Assembly (NCBI GenBank): GCA_029204225.1
Contig: MU832235.1
Location: 1 to 64,000, forward strand
Source: Diphasiastrum complanatum
Lineage: Eukaryota > Streptophyta > Lycopodiopsida > Lycopodiales > Lycopodiaceae
Reading direction: 5' to 3'
DNA length: 64,000 bases
The notes beneath the pieces were generated by a model. That model was not told the origin of the DNA and ran no database searches. It worked only from the letters and a program-made list of their open reading frames with translations. The first letter of the stretch is position 1. Each line of letters starts with the position of its first letter. The translations under genes were made by a program, and so were the position numbers. Shown one piece after another: positions 1 to 10,778 of this stretch.

Positions 1-39
<39 letters not shown>

Positions 40-60
40 TCTCTCTCTCTCCTCCCTCTC
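1..60. repeat. (TC)n microsatellite at window edge
   Basis: Pure TC dinucleotides fill the first 37 bases; an interrupted CT-rich stretch follows to about 60. The array is cut by the window edge, so its full length is unknown. Confidence 0.95.
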
Positions 61-272
61 ATAATATGTATGTCACCGCATCTATTTCAGTTTCCAGTTC
101 AGTTCATTTTATAGCAGTTAGATTTGTTATTTCTGTAAAAGTTTTGGAGACGTTTCATACGCTCCCGCTGTTACCACATACTTGACATGTACATTTACTA
201 GTCTTCTATGCCTTTGGGCATGGAAAAGACATTAATAAAGCTTTCTTTCTTTCTTTCTTTCTTTCTCTCTCT
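61..272 (+). mobile_element. LINE 3' end (copy A) with hairpin and AATAAA tail
   Basis: This is the 3' untranslated end of a non-LTR retrotransposon. Bases 145-200 match 12,819-12,875 downstream of an ORF2 fragment almost exactly, which ties it to a LINE. Near its end is a small stem-loop (ATGCC at 208-212 pairing with GGCAT at 217-221), then 12 nt, then AATAAA (234-239) and a CTTTCTTTC-type tail to about 272. The same hairpin-spacer-AATAAA arrangement recurs at 10,779-10,811 and, reversed, at 14,843-14,874. The coding part of this copy lies left of the window. Confidence 0.7.
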
Positions 273-908
273 CCAGGCCGACAGCGATGGCCTAGCTCCA
301 TCGCTCCAGTGTGGCGCCAGCTGTGCAACCTGCGGATCTGCTCCATCGCTATTGCTCCCTCGCTGTCCACCACTGGTGCCCTGCCACTACAGATGTGCCC
401 TCGCTATTGATGATCTGTACCTCTGCAGGTTTGAGCACCCTCCTCCATCGCAATAAGATATGCCACGTCACAAAGGAGTCGTTGCCTTCTACTCCTGAAC
501 CATCCTCCGTTTCAGCATGGCTTCAGCATCTTCCTTACAACCAGATCCGCCTACCCCTTCTCCTTCTATGCCCGTTGCAGTTCCTATCTCCTCATCAAAC
601 CCTATTCTTGACAAACTACTGTAGCTATTCCCTTGACTCCTGACACTCCAGAAGCACCTGTTTCTTTCCCTCCATATGCTTGGTCAAACTTCTTCGGGAT
701 GATCAACTCCGTCTATTTGAATACCTTAACAATCACAGAGAGCAACTGGCTTCTCATGATTCTTTGCTTCTAGTGGTACAATCGCATCTTCAGAAGTTGG
801 ATACTTCCATTCAAGAACTCAAGAACGAAGTTGCAGTTATAAAAAGTGAAGCTTCTTCTCAAATCGATACTTCAGCTAAAATCCAGCATCTCAAAAATCA
901 GGTGGAAC

Positions 909-913
909 AGCAC
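909..913. repeat. Target-site duplication AGCAC, left copy
   Basis: AGCAC directly precedes the 5' LTR at 914 and is repeated directly after the 3' LTR at 10,119-10,123. A 5-bp duplication is what LTR-element integrases usually make. Deleting the element and one copy restores the LINE ORF1 frame. Confidence 0.9.
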
Positions 914-1378
914 AGTTACGGACTACAAGATACAGGCCTACTGGGCTACTCTGCATATATTCCGCAAGCCTCTTTACATTTACTGTTGGTTATGTATATT
1001 TCTGGTTACGCATTTTATATTAGTCATGTACAGGCCCCAGAGCCTTTTTATATGCTTATGACCCGCGTTGGGTCCTTTTTTATGACATTGATTAGCCTTG
1101 GGCCCTTATTATATGGTTCTATGTGGAGTGGGGGCCCGTAGGAGGGCGCACTAATTTCCCTCCACATTTTGCCTCCCTTTACTTTTCAATTCCTATTTTA
1201 GGGTTCATTGGTAGGGTATTTATAGGGGCATTTGTACACTCATTTTTCAGATTATTGATTGGTATTGCTTGGGCTCTTCGTGAGAGAACCTATTGTCTTG
1301 TCTATTGCTTGTAGGGCTTTAGTCTATTGCTGTCTTTTATGCTTCATTGATTCAACACCTGAGATTTTGATCATAACT
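914..1378 (+). repeat. 5' LTR of the Ty3 element
   Basis: This copy is 465 bp, begins AGTTACGG and ends ATAACT, forming a 5-bp inverted end AGTTA/TAACT. It matches 9,654-10,118 along its full length with about 12 substitutions and no indel. It supplies the promoter; the TATA-like stretch here reads TATTTATA where the 3' copy has TATATATA. Confidence 0.95.
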
Positions 1379-1390
1379 TGGTATCAGAGC
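1379..1390 (+). promoter_or_regulatory. Primer-binding site, initiator Met tRNA type
   Basis: TGGTATCAGAGC follows the last base of the 5' LTR with no spacer. It is complementary to the 3' end of plant initiator methionine tRNA and is the commonest primer site of plant LTR retrotransposons. Its position independently fixes the LTR end at 1378. Confidence 0.95.
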
Positions 1391-2108
1391 ACTTTCCTGA
1401 TTGCTGAATTTTAGATCTGATTTTCTGATTGGGTGCCCATTTTCCTTGCTGATTTTTCTCTCTTTGCTGAGGGCTTTCGTCTCTTTGCTTCAGCAACATT
1501 CAGCACAGTTTGGAGGAGGACCAACTCCCATCAGAGCATTTTCCTTGGCGGAGCTTTAGCAGATAGTTAGCGGAAGTACTTCCGCTAAATTTTTGGGCAG
1601 ATTATTTCCGGCGCCCAAGTTCCAAATCCTTTTCCCTCTTTTTTTTTTGAATCCTCCATTTGATTCAGGGAGAGGATTCTCAGCCATCTTTTCAGCATTG
1701 ATTGGAGGCTGTCCAGCACCCTACTTCATCACATTTTTCAGCCATTGTTCCAGCAGAGTTTCAGCCATATTTCAGTTTTGATTGGAGGCTGTCCATCGCC
1801 CTATTTCATCACGTTTTCCACAGATTTCCAGCCATATTTTCAGCATTGATTGGAGGCTGTCCACCGCCCACTTTCATTCTCCTTGTGGTCACATTTTCCA
1901 GTCAGCTCTTCGCACACGCTTGGAGCTCTATCGAGAGGTATCTTTGCTGGTTTTTCCTTGCTTCTACACCTTTTCTTGACATTTGTCATTTCCTTTCTTG
2001 CTCTTAGTATCATTTGTGTACCTAAAGCGTATTTGGGGTGACGACAAAAGTCCGGTCCCTCCGATATTAAGCTTTTCTTACTCTCTTCACTTCCTGCATT
2101 CCTTGACC
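1391..2108 (+). other. Untranslated leader of the Ty3 element with internal repeats
   Basis: About 720 bp separate the primer site from the gag start. Three copies of a motif containing GATTGGAGGCTGTCCA begin near 1698, 1778 and 1846, each followed by a related CCCTA-TTCATCAC-like stretch, so the leader holds a short imperfect tandem array of units about 68-80 bp long. Its role, if any (packaging, dimerisation, translation), is unknown. Confidence 0.75.
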
Positions 2109-3656
2109 ATGGATACTTCCCCTACATCTTCTGAGCCTCGCATACCGTCTTCCACTTACCTTGAAGAAGTACGGCATGAATTCCAAGATCATCTTAGGGA
2201 AGCCATGAGTGATGTACGCACTGATTTACGCCAGGAGTTACGAGAGACGTTCACTGCTCTTTCTGCCCAGATTGCTACACTATCATTACAGTCCAGTGTT
2301 TCTCCACTATCTCCACATGTTCCCCCACAGCGTACATTTCCACCACCCGAGACTCCTTCATCTTCTGGTCCTTTGCCACGAGACTTTAAGGATAAGGTTC
2401 AGCTTACTGTGTATTCTGGGTCATCCGATGGGAATGAACTCGAGAATTGGTATTCTAAGCTTGAAACCTACTTCCTTATGTTTCCTAAGACTGACATTCA
2501 GCGGATACATTTGGCTGCTTTACATTTGGAGGGCCGTGCTGCTACTTGGTGGCGCATGTTTCGCCAGACGGCTTCACACCCTGGCCTTGCTAGTTGGACA
2601 GAGTTTATGACAGCACTCCACCTAGCGATGATTGATCCTCAGTGGCTTATTTGACAGTGCGACATCTTTCGCAGTTTATCTCACACTGGTGACTTGACTG
2701 CTTATACGACACGGTTTACAGAGCTTTCCTATCTATTCCCAAATATTTCTACATTGGAGCTCATCTCTCGCTACGTTGCTGGTCTTCGAGGCGCACTCAG
2801 GTATGATGTTTCTTCTTTTTTTCCACTCACTCTTTCTCACGCCATCTCCCTTGCTACCGCACTGCAGCACAAGTACTCTCCCATCTCTTCCTCTGATTCT
2901 CATCCTTCACGTCCTTTCACACGTCCTATTTTTTCCTCTCCATCCTCTGCTAGTCCCACATCTGTCAGTTCACCTTCGTCCACTCTTCCTTCTGCACCAC
3001 GTCCTCCTTTTTCTCCTCGTCCTATTTTTGTTCGTCGCTACTCACAGCCTGAGATGTCTAAGATCCGTGAAAAGCGCTTATGTTTCAACTATAAGAGTCC
3101 TGATCATATCGCCCGTGATTGCCGACAACCTGCCACTGCTACTGCCGTCTATTTCCATGATGCTGACACACCTGATGATAGTCCTGATTCTGCCATATGC
3201 CTTCATATTCTTGATGATGACCCACCTGTTGATCAGTTTGCCACACCCACTGAGCCTGTTCCTGATACCCCTGATCTAGCTGTATGCCATGCTCAGCTTG
3301 CTTATGCTACTTGGGCCGGTAAGCCGGGTCCACGCCATATCCATCTTCGCGTACGTATCACTGATCGTGAGTTTATTGCCCTTGTTGACACGGGTAGCAC
3401 TCACTCGTTTCTCAGTAGTCATATTACTACACGCATTCGTGCTATGCCAGTCACTACGCCTCATCCCCTGCATGTTGAGCTTGCCAGCGCACACTCTTTT
3501 CCTGGCACGCAGATGTATCAGCAGCTTTCATATCGGATTGGAGACTTCCTTGGTCAGGCAGATTTTCATATTATTCCACTTACACGGTACGATCTTATCC
3601 TCGGTGCTGATTGGTTTGCATCCCTTGGTGCGGTTACAATAGACCTCCAGCAGTAG
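2109..3656 (+). pseudogene. Ty3 gag and protease, frameshifted
   Basis: Gag forms the particle and protease cuts the polyprotein. The chosen start is the ATG at 2109 (MDTSPTSSEPR). A coiled region is followed by the gag core with ATWWRMFRQ-like residues near 2,550. The frame breaks near 2,655 and resumes at 2,694. The zinc knuckle near 3,080 is degenerate: CFNYKSPDHIARDC has Tyr where the second Cys should be. The aspartic protease active site LVDTGSTHSF lies at 3,379-3,408. The frame ends at an in-frame TAG (3,654-3,656), after which the same frame continues into RT. In intact chromoviruses gag and pol are usually one frame, so the TAG is probably a mutation. Confidence 0.88.
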
Positions 3657-4713
3657 ACATTGACATTCTCTCATGATGGTACTCAGCATATATTTTCTGG
3701 TATTGATTCTCGGCAGGACTATCAGCTTATTTCCGGGAAGCAGTTCATACGGAGCCTCCCGAAGGCCCACTGTGCGGCTATTCTTTTTGTTCAGCCAGTT
3801 CAGCCTATTGCGGATGCACCACCTTTGCCACAGGTATTTTCTGAACTGTTGCGTGAATTTGAGCATGTTTTTAGAGAGCCGACTCAGTTACCACCTTTAC
3901 GAGATGTCAACCACCATATAGACCTTGTTTCCTCTGCATCACCTCCTTCTCGTCCTCCTTTTCGTATGTCTATTGTTGAGCGCGAGGAAGTCCAACGTCA
4001 GGTGCCTGATTTATTATGTCAAGGCCTTATTGTTCCTAGCCACAGTCCTTTTGGTGCTCCTGTTTTACTTGTTGATAAGAAGGATGCTACTAAACGTCTA
4101 TGTATTAATTATCGTGCTTTAAATAAACTTACTATCCGTAATCAGTACCCTATCCCTCATATGGATGTCCTGTTTGACCAGTTAGGCCAAGCCAAGATCT
4201 TTACTTGACCTCCATTCCGGTTATCACCATATTCGTATGCATCCTCCTGATGAGCACAAGACAGCTTCCCACTTTGGTCTGTATGAGTTTCGTGTCCTTC
4301 CTTTTGGTGTTACCAATGGCCCGCCCACTTTTCAGAATGTCATGAATAACATCTTTAGTCCTCTGCTTGGAAAGTGTATTTTGACGATATCCTCACTTAT
4401 AGCACCACTCTCTCTCTCTTCATGTTCAGCACGTTCGTTCTGTTTTTGTTTTGTTAGTTACTCATCATCTGTATGCTAAACGTTCTAAATGTTCTTTTGC
4501 TGTTGTACAAATCGAGTTTTTGGGCTATGGTACTGTTCGTCTCGACCCTCATAAGGTCCGTTCTATTCTTTCGTGGCATGTGCCTGCTGATGTTCATGAT
4601 GTTCGTATGTTCCTTGGTCTTGCTATCCATCTTCGTAAACCAGTTGCTCATTTTGCCACTCTTGCATCTCCTTTGCATGCTCTGTTGAAAAAGGAAACTT
4701 CGTTTGCTTGGAC

Positions 4714-4718
4714 TCCCG
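4714..4718. repeat. Target-site duplication TCCCG, left copy
   Basis: TCCCG precedes the inserted element and is repeated at 7,689-7,693 directly after it. Removing the element plus one copy restores the open RT/RNase H frame of the Ty3 host. Confidence 0.92.
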
Positions 4719-5160
4719 TGTAGGAAATCAAAGTACCAAGATCCTTCTAACATTCAATCTCCATATACAAGAAGAAGAAAAAGAGGAAGAACAAGAAGAG
4801 GGAGAGGGTTAGGCGCCCTCAAGGAGAGAGAAACTAGTAGCAATGCTTGAAAGGGAATGAATTACAAATCAACAAAGAGTACATATAAATAGGCCTTCCA
4901 AGGGCCTAGACTCTTCCAAACTCTAAGTTCTAGAACCTTCCAAGACCCACTACTAATTATAGGGCACCCCCAAAAGTTAAGATAGGGTCCCTTAACATAA
5001 TTAGACTTTAGTTACTATTGGACCAAAATTGGGTCCAACTCAGCTAAAACTGACTTAACATGGTCTAAATAATAAACCTAACCCATGGTTACACAAGTCT
5101 CGACCTTTTGGGTCAAAGTAACCTATGGGAAATTATCATTATCATTTATTACTTCTAACA
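4719..5160 (-). repeat. 3' LTR of the nested Copia-like element
   Basis: This copy is 442 bp. On the element strand it begins TGTTAGAAG and ends CTACA. It lacks a 13-bp segment present near 7,525 in the other copy. Confidence 0.93.
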
Positions 5161-5170
5161 CCCTCCTTAA
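5161..5170 (-). promoter_or_regulatory. Polypurine tract of the nested element
   Basis: On the minus strand TTAAGGAGGG abuts the start of the 3' LTR, the expected place for the plus-strand primer. Confidence 0.75.
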
Positions 5171-5799
5171 ATGATAATGTAAAAAACATAACATGACATG
5201 AAGTATGAAAATTTGCAACAAAAATGCAAAGTGTTGCATGCTGCCCAAAACTCCATGTAGCCGAAAAAGAAAAGATGTAGCTTCTTGTCCAAGCTTAATG
5301 CCGCCAAAAAAAACTTCAGCTTGAAGTAGTCGAAGTAGCCGAAATCTCAGCCCCAATCATGCCCGATGTAAAGGAGATGTAGAATACGAAGTGCGGTAGC
5401 ATCAAGTCGAAGAGTGAAGACAAGCATGCTCCATCCAAAGTAGGTAACCAAAAAACCAGCCACAAGCCGAAATATGGATTTGCAATCCATCAATGGTTCC
5501 CACATGATTCCATAAGTCTTCTTACCACAAGAAACATAAAGAAGAGTATCATACTCTTTTACCATCACATCCTCCCGAATCTTACTATCAATGATCTGCT
5601 CACCAACACTAGGTAAGACAACACCGTCATCATAAGAAGTAAGCATCAAAACATGAAAATCAGCATACGGTACTGATTTTGGAGAGGCATGTGTGTTTCC
5701 TCCAAGGTAAAAAGATGCTTTGCTATCCCGCAAAGACTCGGACAACCAACAAGAGGCTGTAGCAGGCTGTCCAACAGCCACAAAATCACCAACACTTTG

Positions 5800-6507
5800 C
5801 TATCCAAAGTGTTCCAAATGTGGACCTTGCTGTCCAAAAACCTTCTGCAGGCCGTTCCCAATGCATAATAGGATGCTCACGATGTAACATAGGCTGAAAA
5901 TGATCAATAAACCATGGCTAAATCTGGTGTCCACCATCTTCAAGAAAAAAACCAATAGCTTGCCACTTTGAACAGCCAAAAAATCCAGCAACACGCCACT
6001 TTGAACCAATGTACTAATTGACATGATTTTTTCCCCTCCTCCATTAGTACAAAATGGCTTCAAGGAATGCTTGATTTCAGCCTTTTCCAAAACATTATCT
6101 TGAGAAGCTTGCTCATAAAGTTCTTCACTAATGCATCCATCATTTGCAACAAATGGCTCAAGAGAAGAAGAATGCTTTACCATACCAACATTCCGATGCA
6201 AACTTGTACTTGTAGAAAGACAATGATCAAACTTTGCATGACTTTGCTCTTCTACCTTCAAAGAGTTTGAAGTAGAGAGGAAAAAGCATGATGATAAATC
6301 CTTTATTCGGTACATCTTTAAAAGTGTTTCCCAAGCACTTTTAGAGGTCTTGCAAAATCTCAAATGATATAAGATAGATCTTGTTACCAATAAAATCTTG
6401 ATTATCACGTCGATGCAAAATCTCAGCTTGCAACTCCATGAAGAATAGTTGGTGCCATCCAACATATCTTCACCTGAAGAACCAGCCAAGAAGATAAACT
6501 TTTTCAA
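5800..6507 (-). pseudogene. Copia gag-like remnant
   Basis: A 235-codon minus-strand frame contains LDGTNYSSWSCKLR near its start, the typical beginning of the plant Copia gag (UBN2-type) domain, then SAWETLLKMYRIKDLS, the usual SKEAWDxL block. The rest is low in recognisable motifs; a second frame at 5,347-5,781 may continue it. No zinc knuckle or protease site was seen. As gag alone it could at most form part of a particle. Confidence 0.6.
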
Positions 6508-7221
6508 ACCCTAAATGTGCCCTAAAAGACACAAAAAACCAGCAGGTATCAAATCTGACAAATCAGCACCGGAATGTGTTGAAACCACACACTGGATGTA
6601 GGAACTCGCCCTCCTACAAGCCTTGTGTGCTGAAAATTTCAGCCTGAAATTGCATTACAAACTCAAAAACCAGCAAGCAAAGAATCAGGTTAGCCTCCAA
6701 CAAAGCTTTTTTTGGAACCCTTCTTTCTTGCCAAAAAGTGTGAACAACACACACGGATAGGGCTGTTGCAACACCCTACAAATGGTAATATGCTATCCAA
6801 TTTTCAGCCTCGGAATGTGATCGGATCAGAGTGCTGATTTTTCAGCCAAATCAGAAGAATAGAAATTGCTTGTAGATGGGCGCCCTCCTACAAAAGAGCA
6901 AATCTGAAAAATAGGGCAGCAGCGGACCAACGGAAGTAGGATAAACCGACATGGATGTGGGCGACCTAAAAGAAGCCCCGAAGAAGATAATTAATGGCGC
7001 CTTCCTGCAACCTGAAAAATCAGCAAACAACAACCTGATTTTTTAGCGCCCAAAATCCTGTTATCTTTTTTGATGTGTGGCGCCCTCCTGCAAAATGGAA
7101 AAGAGTCAAAAAAACGGATCTTCACTCCAAAAAATCAGCAAAGGTGCTGAAATTTTGTGATCCCTAAGTGAAGACGATCTCTTTTGGTAGGGCGCCCTAA
7201 ATCAAGCATAGAAGATCCATG

Positions 7222-7233
7222 GCTCTGATACCA
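7222..7233 (-). promoter_or_regulatory. Primer-binding site of the nested element
   Basis: The minus strand reads TGGTATCAGAGC immediately after the right-hand LTR, the same initiator-Met primer site used by the Ty3 host. Confidence 0.92.
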
Positions 7234-7688
7234 TGTAGGAAATCAAAGTGCCAAGATCCTTCTAACATTCAATCTCCATATACAAGAAGAAGAAAAAGAG
7301 GAAGAAGAAGAAGAGGGAGAGGGTTAGGAGCCCTCAAGGAGGGAGAAAGTAGTAGCAATGCTTGAAAGGGAATGAATTACAAATGAACAAAGAGTACATA
7401 TAAATAGGCCTACCAAGGGCCTAGACTCTTCCAAACTCTAAGTTCTAGAACCTTCCAAGACCCACTACTAATTATAGGGCACCCCCAAAAGTCAAGATAG
7501 GGTCCCTTAACATAATTAGACTTTACTTGGACCCACGAATTACTACTGGACCAAAATTGGGTCCAACTCAACTAAAACTGACTTAACATGGTCTAAATAA
7601 TAAACCTAACCCATGGTTACACAAGTCTCGACCTTTTGGGTCAAAGTAACCTATGGGAAACTATCATTATCATTTATTACTTCTAACA
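7234..7688 (-). repeat. 5' LTR of the nested Copia-like element
   Basis: This copy is 455 bp and matches 4,719-5,160 throughout apart from about 12 substitutions and an extra 13 bp. It adjoins the primer site, so it is the 5' LTR of a minus-strand element. Confidence 0.93.
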
Positions 7689-9645
7689 TCCCGCATGTCA
7701 GTCAGCTTTTGATACTTTGAAGGTTAAGCTTACCACTGCCCCTATTTTATGTCTTCCAGATTTTTCCCAGCGTTTTGCTGTTGAGACTGATGCTAGTTCC
7801 ACATGATTAGGTGCTTTGTTACGTCAGCGTCAGTGTGTTATTGCATATGAGTCCCGTCGTCTTCGTTCGTATGAGCAGCGCTATTCCACTCATGAAAAAG
7901 AGTCGCTTGCTATCATTTTTGCTTTAAAGAAGTGGCATCATTATTTGTATCATGTTCCGTTTACAGTCCTTTCATTTTGATATTCATTATAAGCCTAGTA
8001 AAAGTAACGCTGCTGCTGATGCTTTGTCTCGTTTACCTGCTCTTACTTACAGTCTTGTTACGTCTCCCCACTCTTGGTATGATAATCTTCCTCAGGCTTA
8101 TGTCACATGTCCAGACTTTCGTGATATTATGTTGTCTGCCTCTCGTCCTTCCTCTCACCCTCACCAGGTTTATTCCATTGTTAATCATCGTTTGTTTCAC
8201 TATGGTTCGTTATGTATTCCCAGCACTCTCGACATACGTCCACAGCTCCTTCTTGATGCCCATTCCTCTCCTGTTGGTGGCCATTTTGGTTTTCAAAAGT
8301 CCTTGTTCCGTTTGAAAGAACATTTTTATTGGCCTTCCATGAAGCGTGAGCTTTCCCACCTTATTCATACTTGTGATTTTTGCCTTCGTAACAAGTATTC
8401 CCGTGAAAAACCTAGCGATCTCCTTCAAAGTTGGCCTATTCCTTCCCGCCAGTGGACTGATATATCTATGGACTTCATTTTAGGTCTTCCCCGTACTCAG
8501 CGTGGTCAACTCTTGTTTGGTGGTAGTTGATAGGTTTTCTAAACAAGCTCATTTCATACTAGTCAGACGTAATATTACAGCAGAGCAGTGTGGTCGTATA
8601 TTTATTTTTGAGATTTTCCGCTTACATGGTCTCCCACGATCTATGCTTACTGATCGGGATACCAAGTTTACATCAGGTTTTTGGACAGAGCTTATGCGTA
8701 TCTTGGAGGTTAGGATACTTATGGGCACTGCTTATCATTCTTCTGCGGATGGTCAGTCAGAGTTATTAACCGGGTATTGGAGGATTATTTACGACATTAT
8801 GTTTCTCCTTCTGGTTGTGATTAGGATCAGCATTTATGTTTGGCTGAGTATAGTTATAACAGTTCTGTTAGTTCCAGCACAGGTGTTTCTCCTTTCCTGC
8901 TTGCTCATGGATACTCACCAGTTCTACCCGGTATACCTGCTCCTCCAGATGATGCACCTGTTACTATTTCATCTTATCTTTCAAGTGCTCGGGAGATTAT
9001 TACTAGAGCTGCTACTCAATTACAGCATATTCAGCAGCGGTACAGGACCATTGTTGATTGTCATCGGCGCCATGTTGAGTTTGCAGAGGGAGATACTGTT
9101 TTTCTCCGGTTACGCTTTGCTCGCCATCGTTTTGTACAGGGTCTTGCTTCTACTGAGAAGCTTGCGCCGCGCTATTATGGGCCTTTTCAGATTCTTGAGC
9201 GCCTCAGTCCAGTTACATATCGTCTTGAGTTACCTACTGCTACTCGAGCTTGTGATATCTTTCATGTCAGTTTATTACGTGCTGCTATTGAGGATGATGC
9301 TCCTCGAGATTCCTCATTTCCTACAGATCCAGAGTTTTTTCCATTCCTGCCAGCTGCTATTTTACAGGTGCGCTTATTGCATAGTCGTCGCCATCGGCAG
9401 GTTCAGTTTTTGGTCCAGTGGGATGGTCGTCCTATTGAGGAGGCTACTTGGGAGCCCATTGATGTTTTTTATCATACCCCTATCCTGGCTGATCAGGCTC
9501 GATCACTTGCAGCTACCATTGCTTCTCGGGATGCTCCGGCTTCTCTTGATGTTCCTTTCTCAGATGGGATATCTTGATGCAGTATTTTTCTCTGGCACTG
9601 GTTCTTATCTTATTTTGCCTACATTGGGGGCAATGTTCTTTATAG

Positions 9646-9653
9646 CCAGGGAG
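9646..9653 (+). promoter_or_regulatory. Polypurine tract of the Ty3 element
   Basis: CCAGGGAG directly precedes the 3' LTR start AGTTACGG. It is short, but it is placed exactly where plus-strand synthesis would start. Confidence 0.6.
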
Positions 9654-10118
9654 AGTTACGGACTACAAGATACAGGCCTACTGGGCTACTCTGCATATAT
9701 TCCGCAGGCCTCTTTACATTTACTGTTGGTTATGTATATTTCTGGTTACGCATTTTATATTAGTCATGTACAGGCCCCAGAGCCTTTTTATATGCTTATG
9801 ACCCGCACTGGGTCCTTTTTTATGACATTGACTGGTCTTGGGCCCTTATTATATGGTTATATGTGGAGTGGGGGCCCGTAGGAGGGCGCACTATTTTCCC
9901 TCCACATTTTGCCTCCCTTTACTTTTGAATTCCTATTTTAGGGTTCATTGGTAGGGTATATATAGGGGCATTTGTAAACTCATTTTTCAGATTATTGATT
10001 GGTATTGCTTGGGCTCTTCGTGGGAGAACCTATTGTCTTGTCTATTGCTTGTAGGGCTTTAGTCTATTGCTGTCTTTTATGCTTCATTGATTCAACACCT
10101 GAGATTTTGATCATAACT
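9654..10118 (+). repeat. 3' LTR of the Ty3 element
   Basis: This is a 465-bp copy of 914-1,378. It has a clear TATATATA box at about 9,957-9,964 and ends CATAACT, followed by the AGCAC target duplication. Confidence 0.95.
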
Positions 10119-10778
10119 AGCACCATACGGCTATCCAATCATGGGCAGATGTGCTTAAAGGTTCGTCTACAATTATCTCTCCACCTTCGCCTTCACCTTC
10201 GTTTATCTCAGCCACATTCACTGAGAGCCGTTTGCGAGAACATAAAGCTCTCGATGTTCATATTAGAGGTATTCCGAACTCCCAAAATGCTGTCGAAAAA
10301 GCTGAGAAGTTTTTGGAAAGAAATCTTTAACACCATAGCAAAGGTATGGAAAGTTGAAACTGCTGGCGACCTAAGAAGGACCTGGATACTCTTGTCATCC
10401 GCTTCACATCAGTGTCTCACCGACGTGAAGTTTTAGGGAAGAGATTCAAATTGCGGGATACCAAAATCTACCTGGACGAAGATCTTACCTTCATCCAAGT
10501 TCAAGAACGTAAGAGGGCAAGACAAGAAGCTCTATCAACTGGCAAGCAGCTTATCTATCGTGATGGTATTATCAGACTTGTCAATCGGAAGCCTATAGTT
10601 AATGAGAAGATAGAGTCTGAGATAGAGAAATGAAGAGATGTCCAGTTGAACATGTAAATGGTCTACGCACCATATAATCCTGGCTATATGAATCTCTTCT
10701 TAGTTAGTTTTGTTATTTTGCTTTGACGGCACTGATCCGTCTTGTGTCCAACTTTATCTGATGTACTCGTTCATCTTA

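Larger units (their letters stand above)
4719..7688 (-). mobile_element. Copia-like non-autonomous LTR element nested in the Ty3 pol
   Basis: The 2,970-bp element reads on the minus strand. Two LTRs (442 and 455 bp) have canonical TG...CA ends, and a 5-bp TCCCG duplication flanks them. The primer site lies next to the right LTR and the purine tract next to the left LTR, which fixes the orientation. The roughly 2-kb interior has only a gag-like remnant and no RT, RNase H or integrase, so movement would have relied on proteins supplied by another element. The LTRs differ by about a dozen substitutions and one 13-bp indel, a divergence close to that of the host Ty3 LTRs. Confidence 0.92.
3657..9577 (+). 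pseudogene. Ty3 pol: RT, RNase H, integrase, chromodomain; interrupted
   Basis: Pol copies the RNA and inserts the DNA. RT begins about 3,830 and shows [21 protein letters not shown] and the catalytic YFDD box near 4,378-4,389, with frameshifts near 4,205 and 4,375. The Copia-like insertion at 4,719 interrupts the RT/RNase H join; after 7,694 the frame resumes exactly (WTP then [10 protein letters not shown]). RNase H shows ETDASS and ESLAIIFALKKW. Integrase has its HHCC zinc motif at about 8,260-8,385 and DDE-core residues near 8,527, 8,650 and 8,760. A chromodomain (9,350-9,465; FLVQWDGRPIEEATWEP) ends the protein; such domains are thought to guide integration to particular chromatin. Stops and shifts make it inactive. 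Confidence 0.9.
914..10118 (+). mobile_element. Ty3/gypsy chromodomain LTR retrotransposon, complete but dead
   Basis: The element has two 465-bp LTRs, a primer-binding site, a long leader, gag, protease, RT, RNase H, integrase and a C-terminal chromodomain, in the order typical of Ty3/gypsy chromoviruses. It is flanked by AGCAC duplications. The LTRs differ at about 12 positions by eye (about 97% identity), so insertion was fairly recent but not current. Coding regions carry several frameshifts and stops (near 2,655; 3,654; 4,205; 4,375; 7,807; 7,960; 8,515; 8,765), so it cannot move by itself. A Copia-like element is inserted at 4,719-7,688. LTR ends are AGTTA...TAACT rather than the usual TG...CA. 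Confidence 0.93.
516..10633 (+). pseudogene. LINE ORF1 (RNA-binding protein), interrupted and frameshifted
   Basis: ORF1 proteins of L1-like elements coat the element RNA and act as nucleic-acid chaperones. The frame starts at an ATG at 516 with a Pro/Ser-rich N-terminus. It shifts near 620 and 690 into a predicted coiled coil (about 690-913, rich in Leu, Glu, Gln and Lys). It is cut by the Ty3 element and resumes at 10,124 in the same frame, with SWADVLKG and then DVHIRGIPN, which begins the RRM-like fold. After a stop near 10,330 and a shift, the C-terminal part contains REVLGKRFKLRDTKIYLDED, like the L1 ORF1p C-terminal domain, ending at 10,633. The assignment rests on domain order and these motifs. 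At least three lesions besides the insertion make it non-functional. Confidence 0.7.

Noticed and set aside
680-1141. 153-codon frame running from LINE ORF1 into the 5' LTR
   Set aside because: The fusion is created by insertion of the Ty3 element. Bases after 913 are LTR, and the true continuation is at 10,124.
8502-9881. 459-codon frame across the Ty3 integrase and 3' LTR
   Set aside because: Only its first part (to about 8,765) is integrase. The rest is the wrong frame over the chromodomain and LTR, left open by chance.
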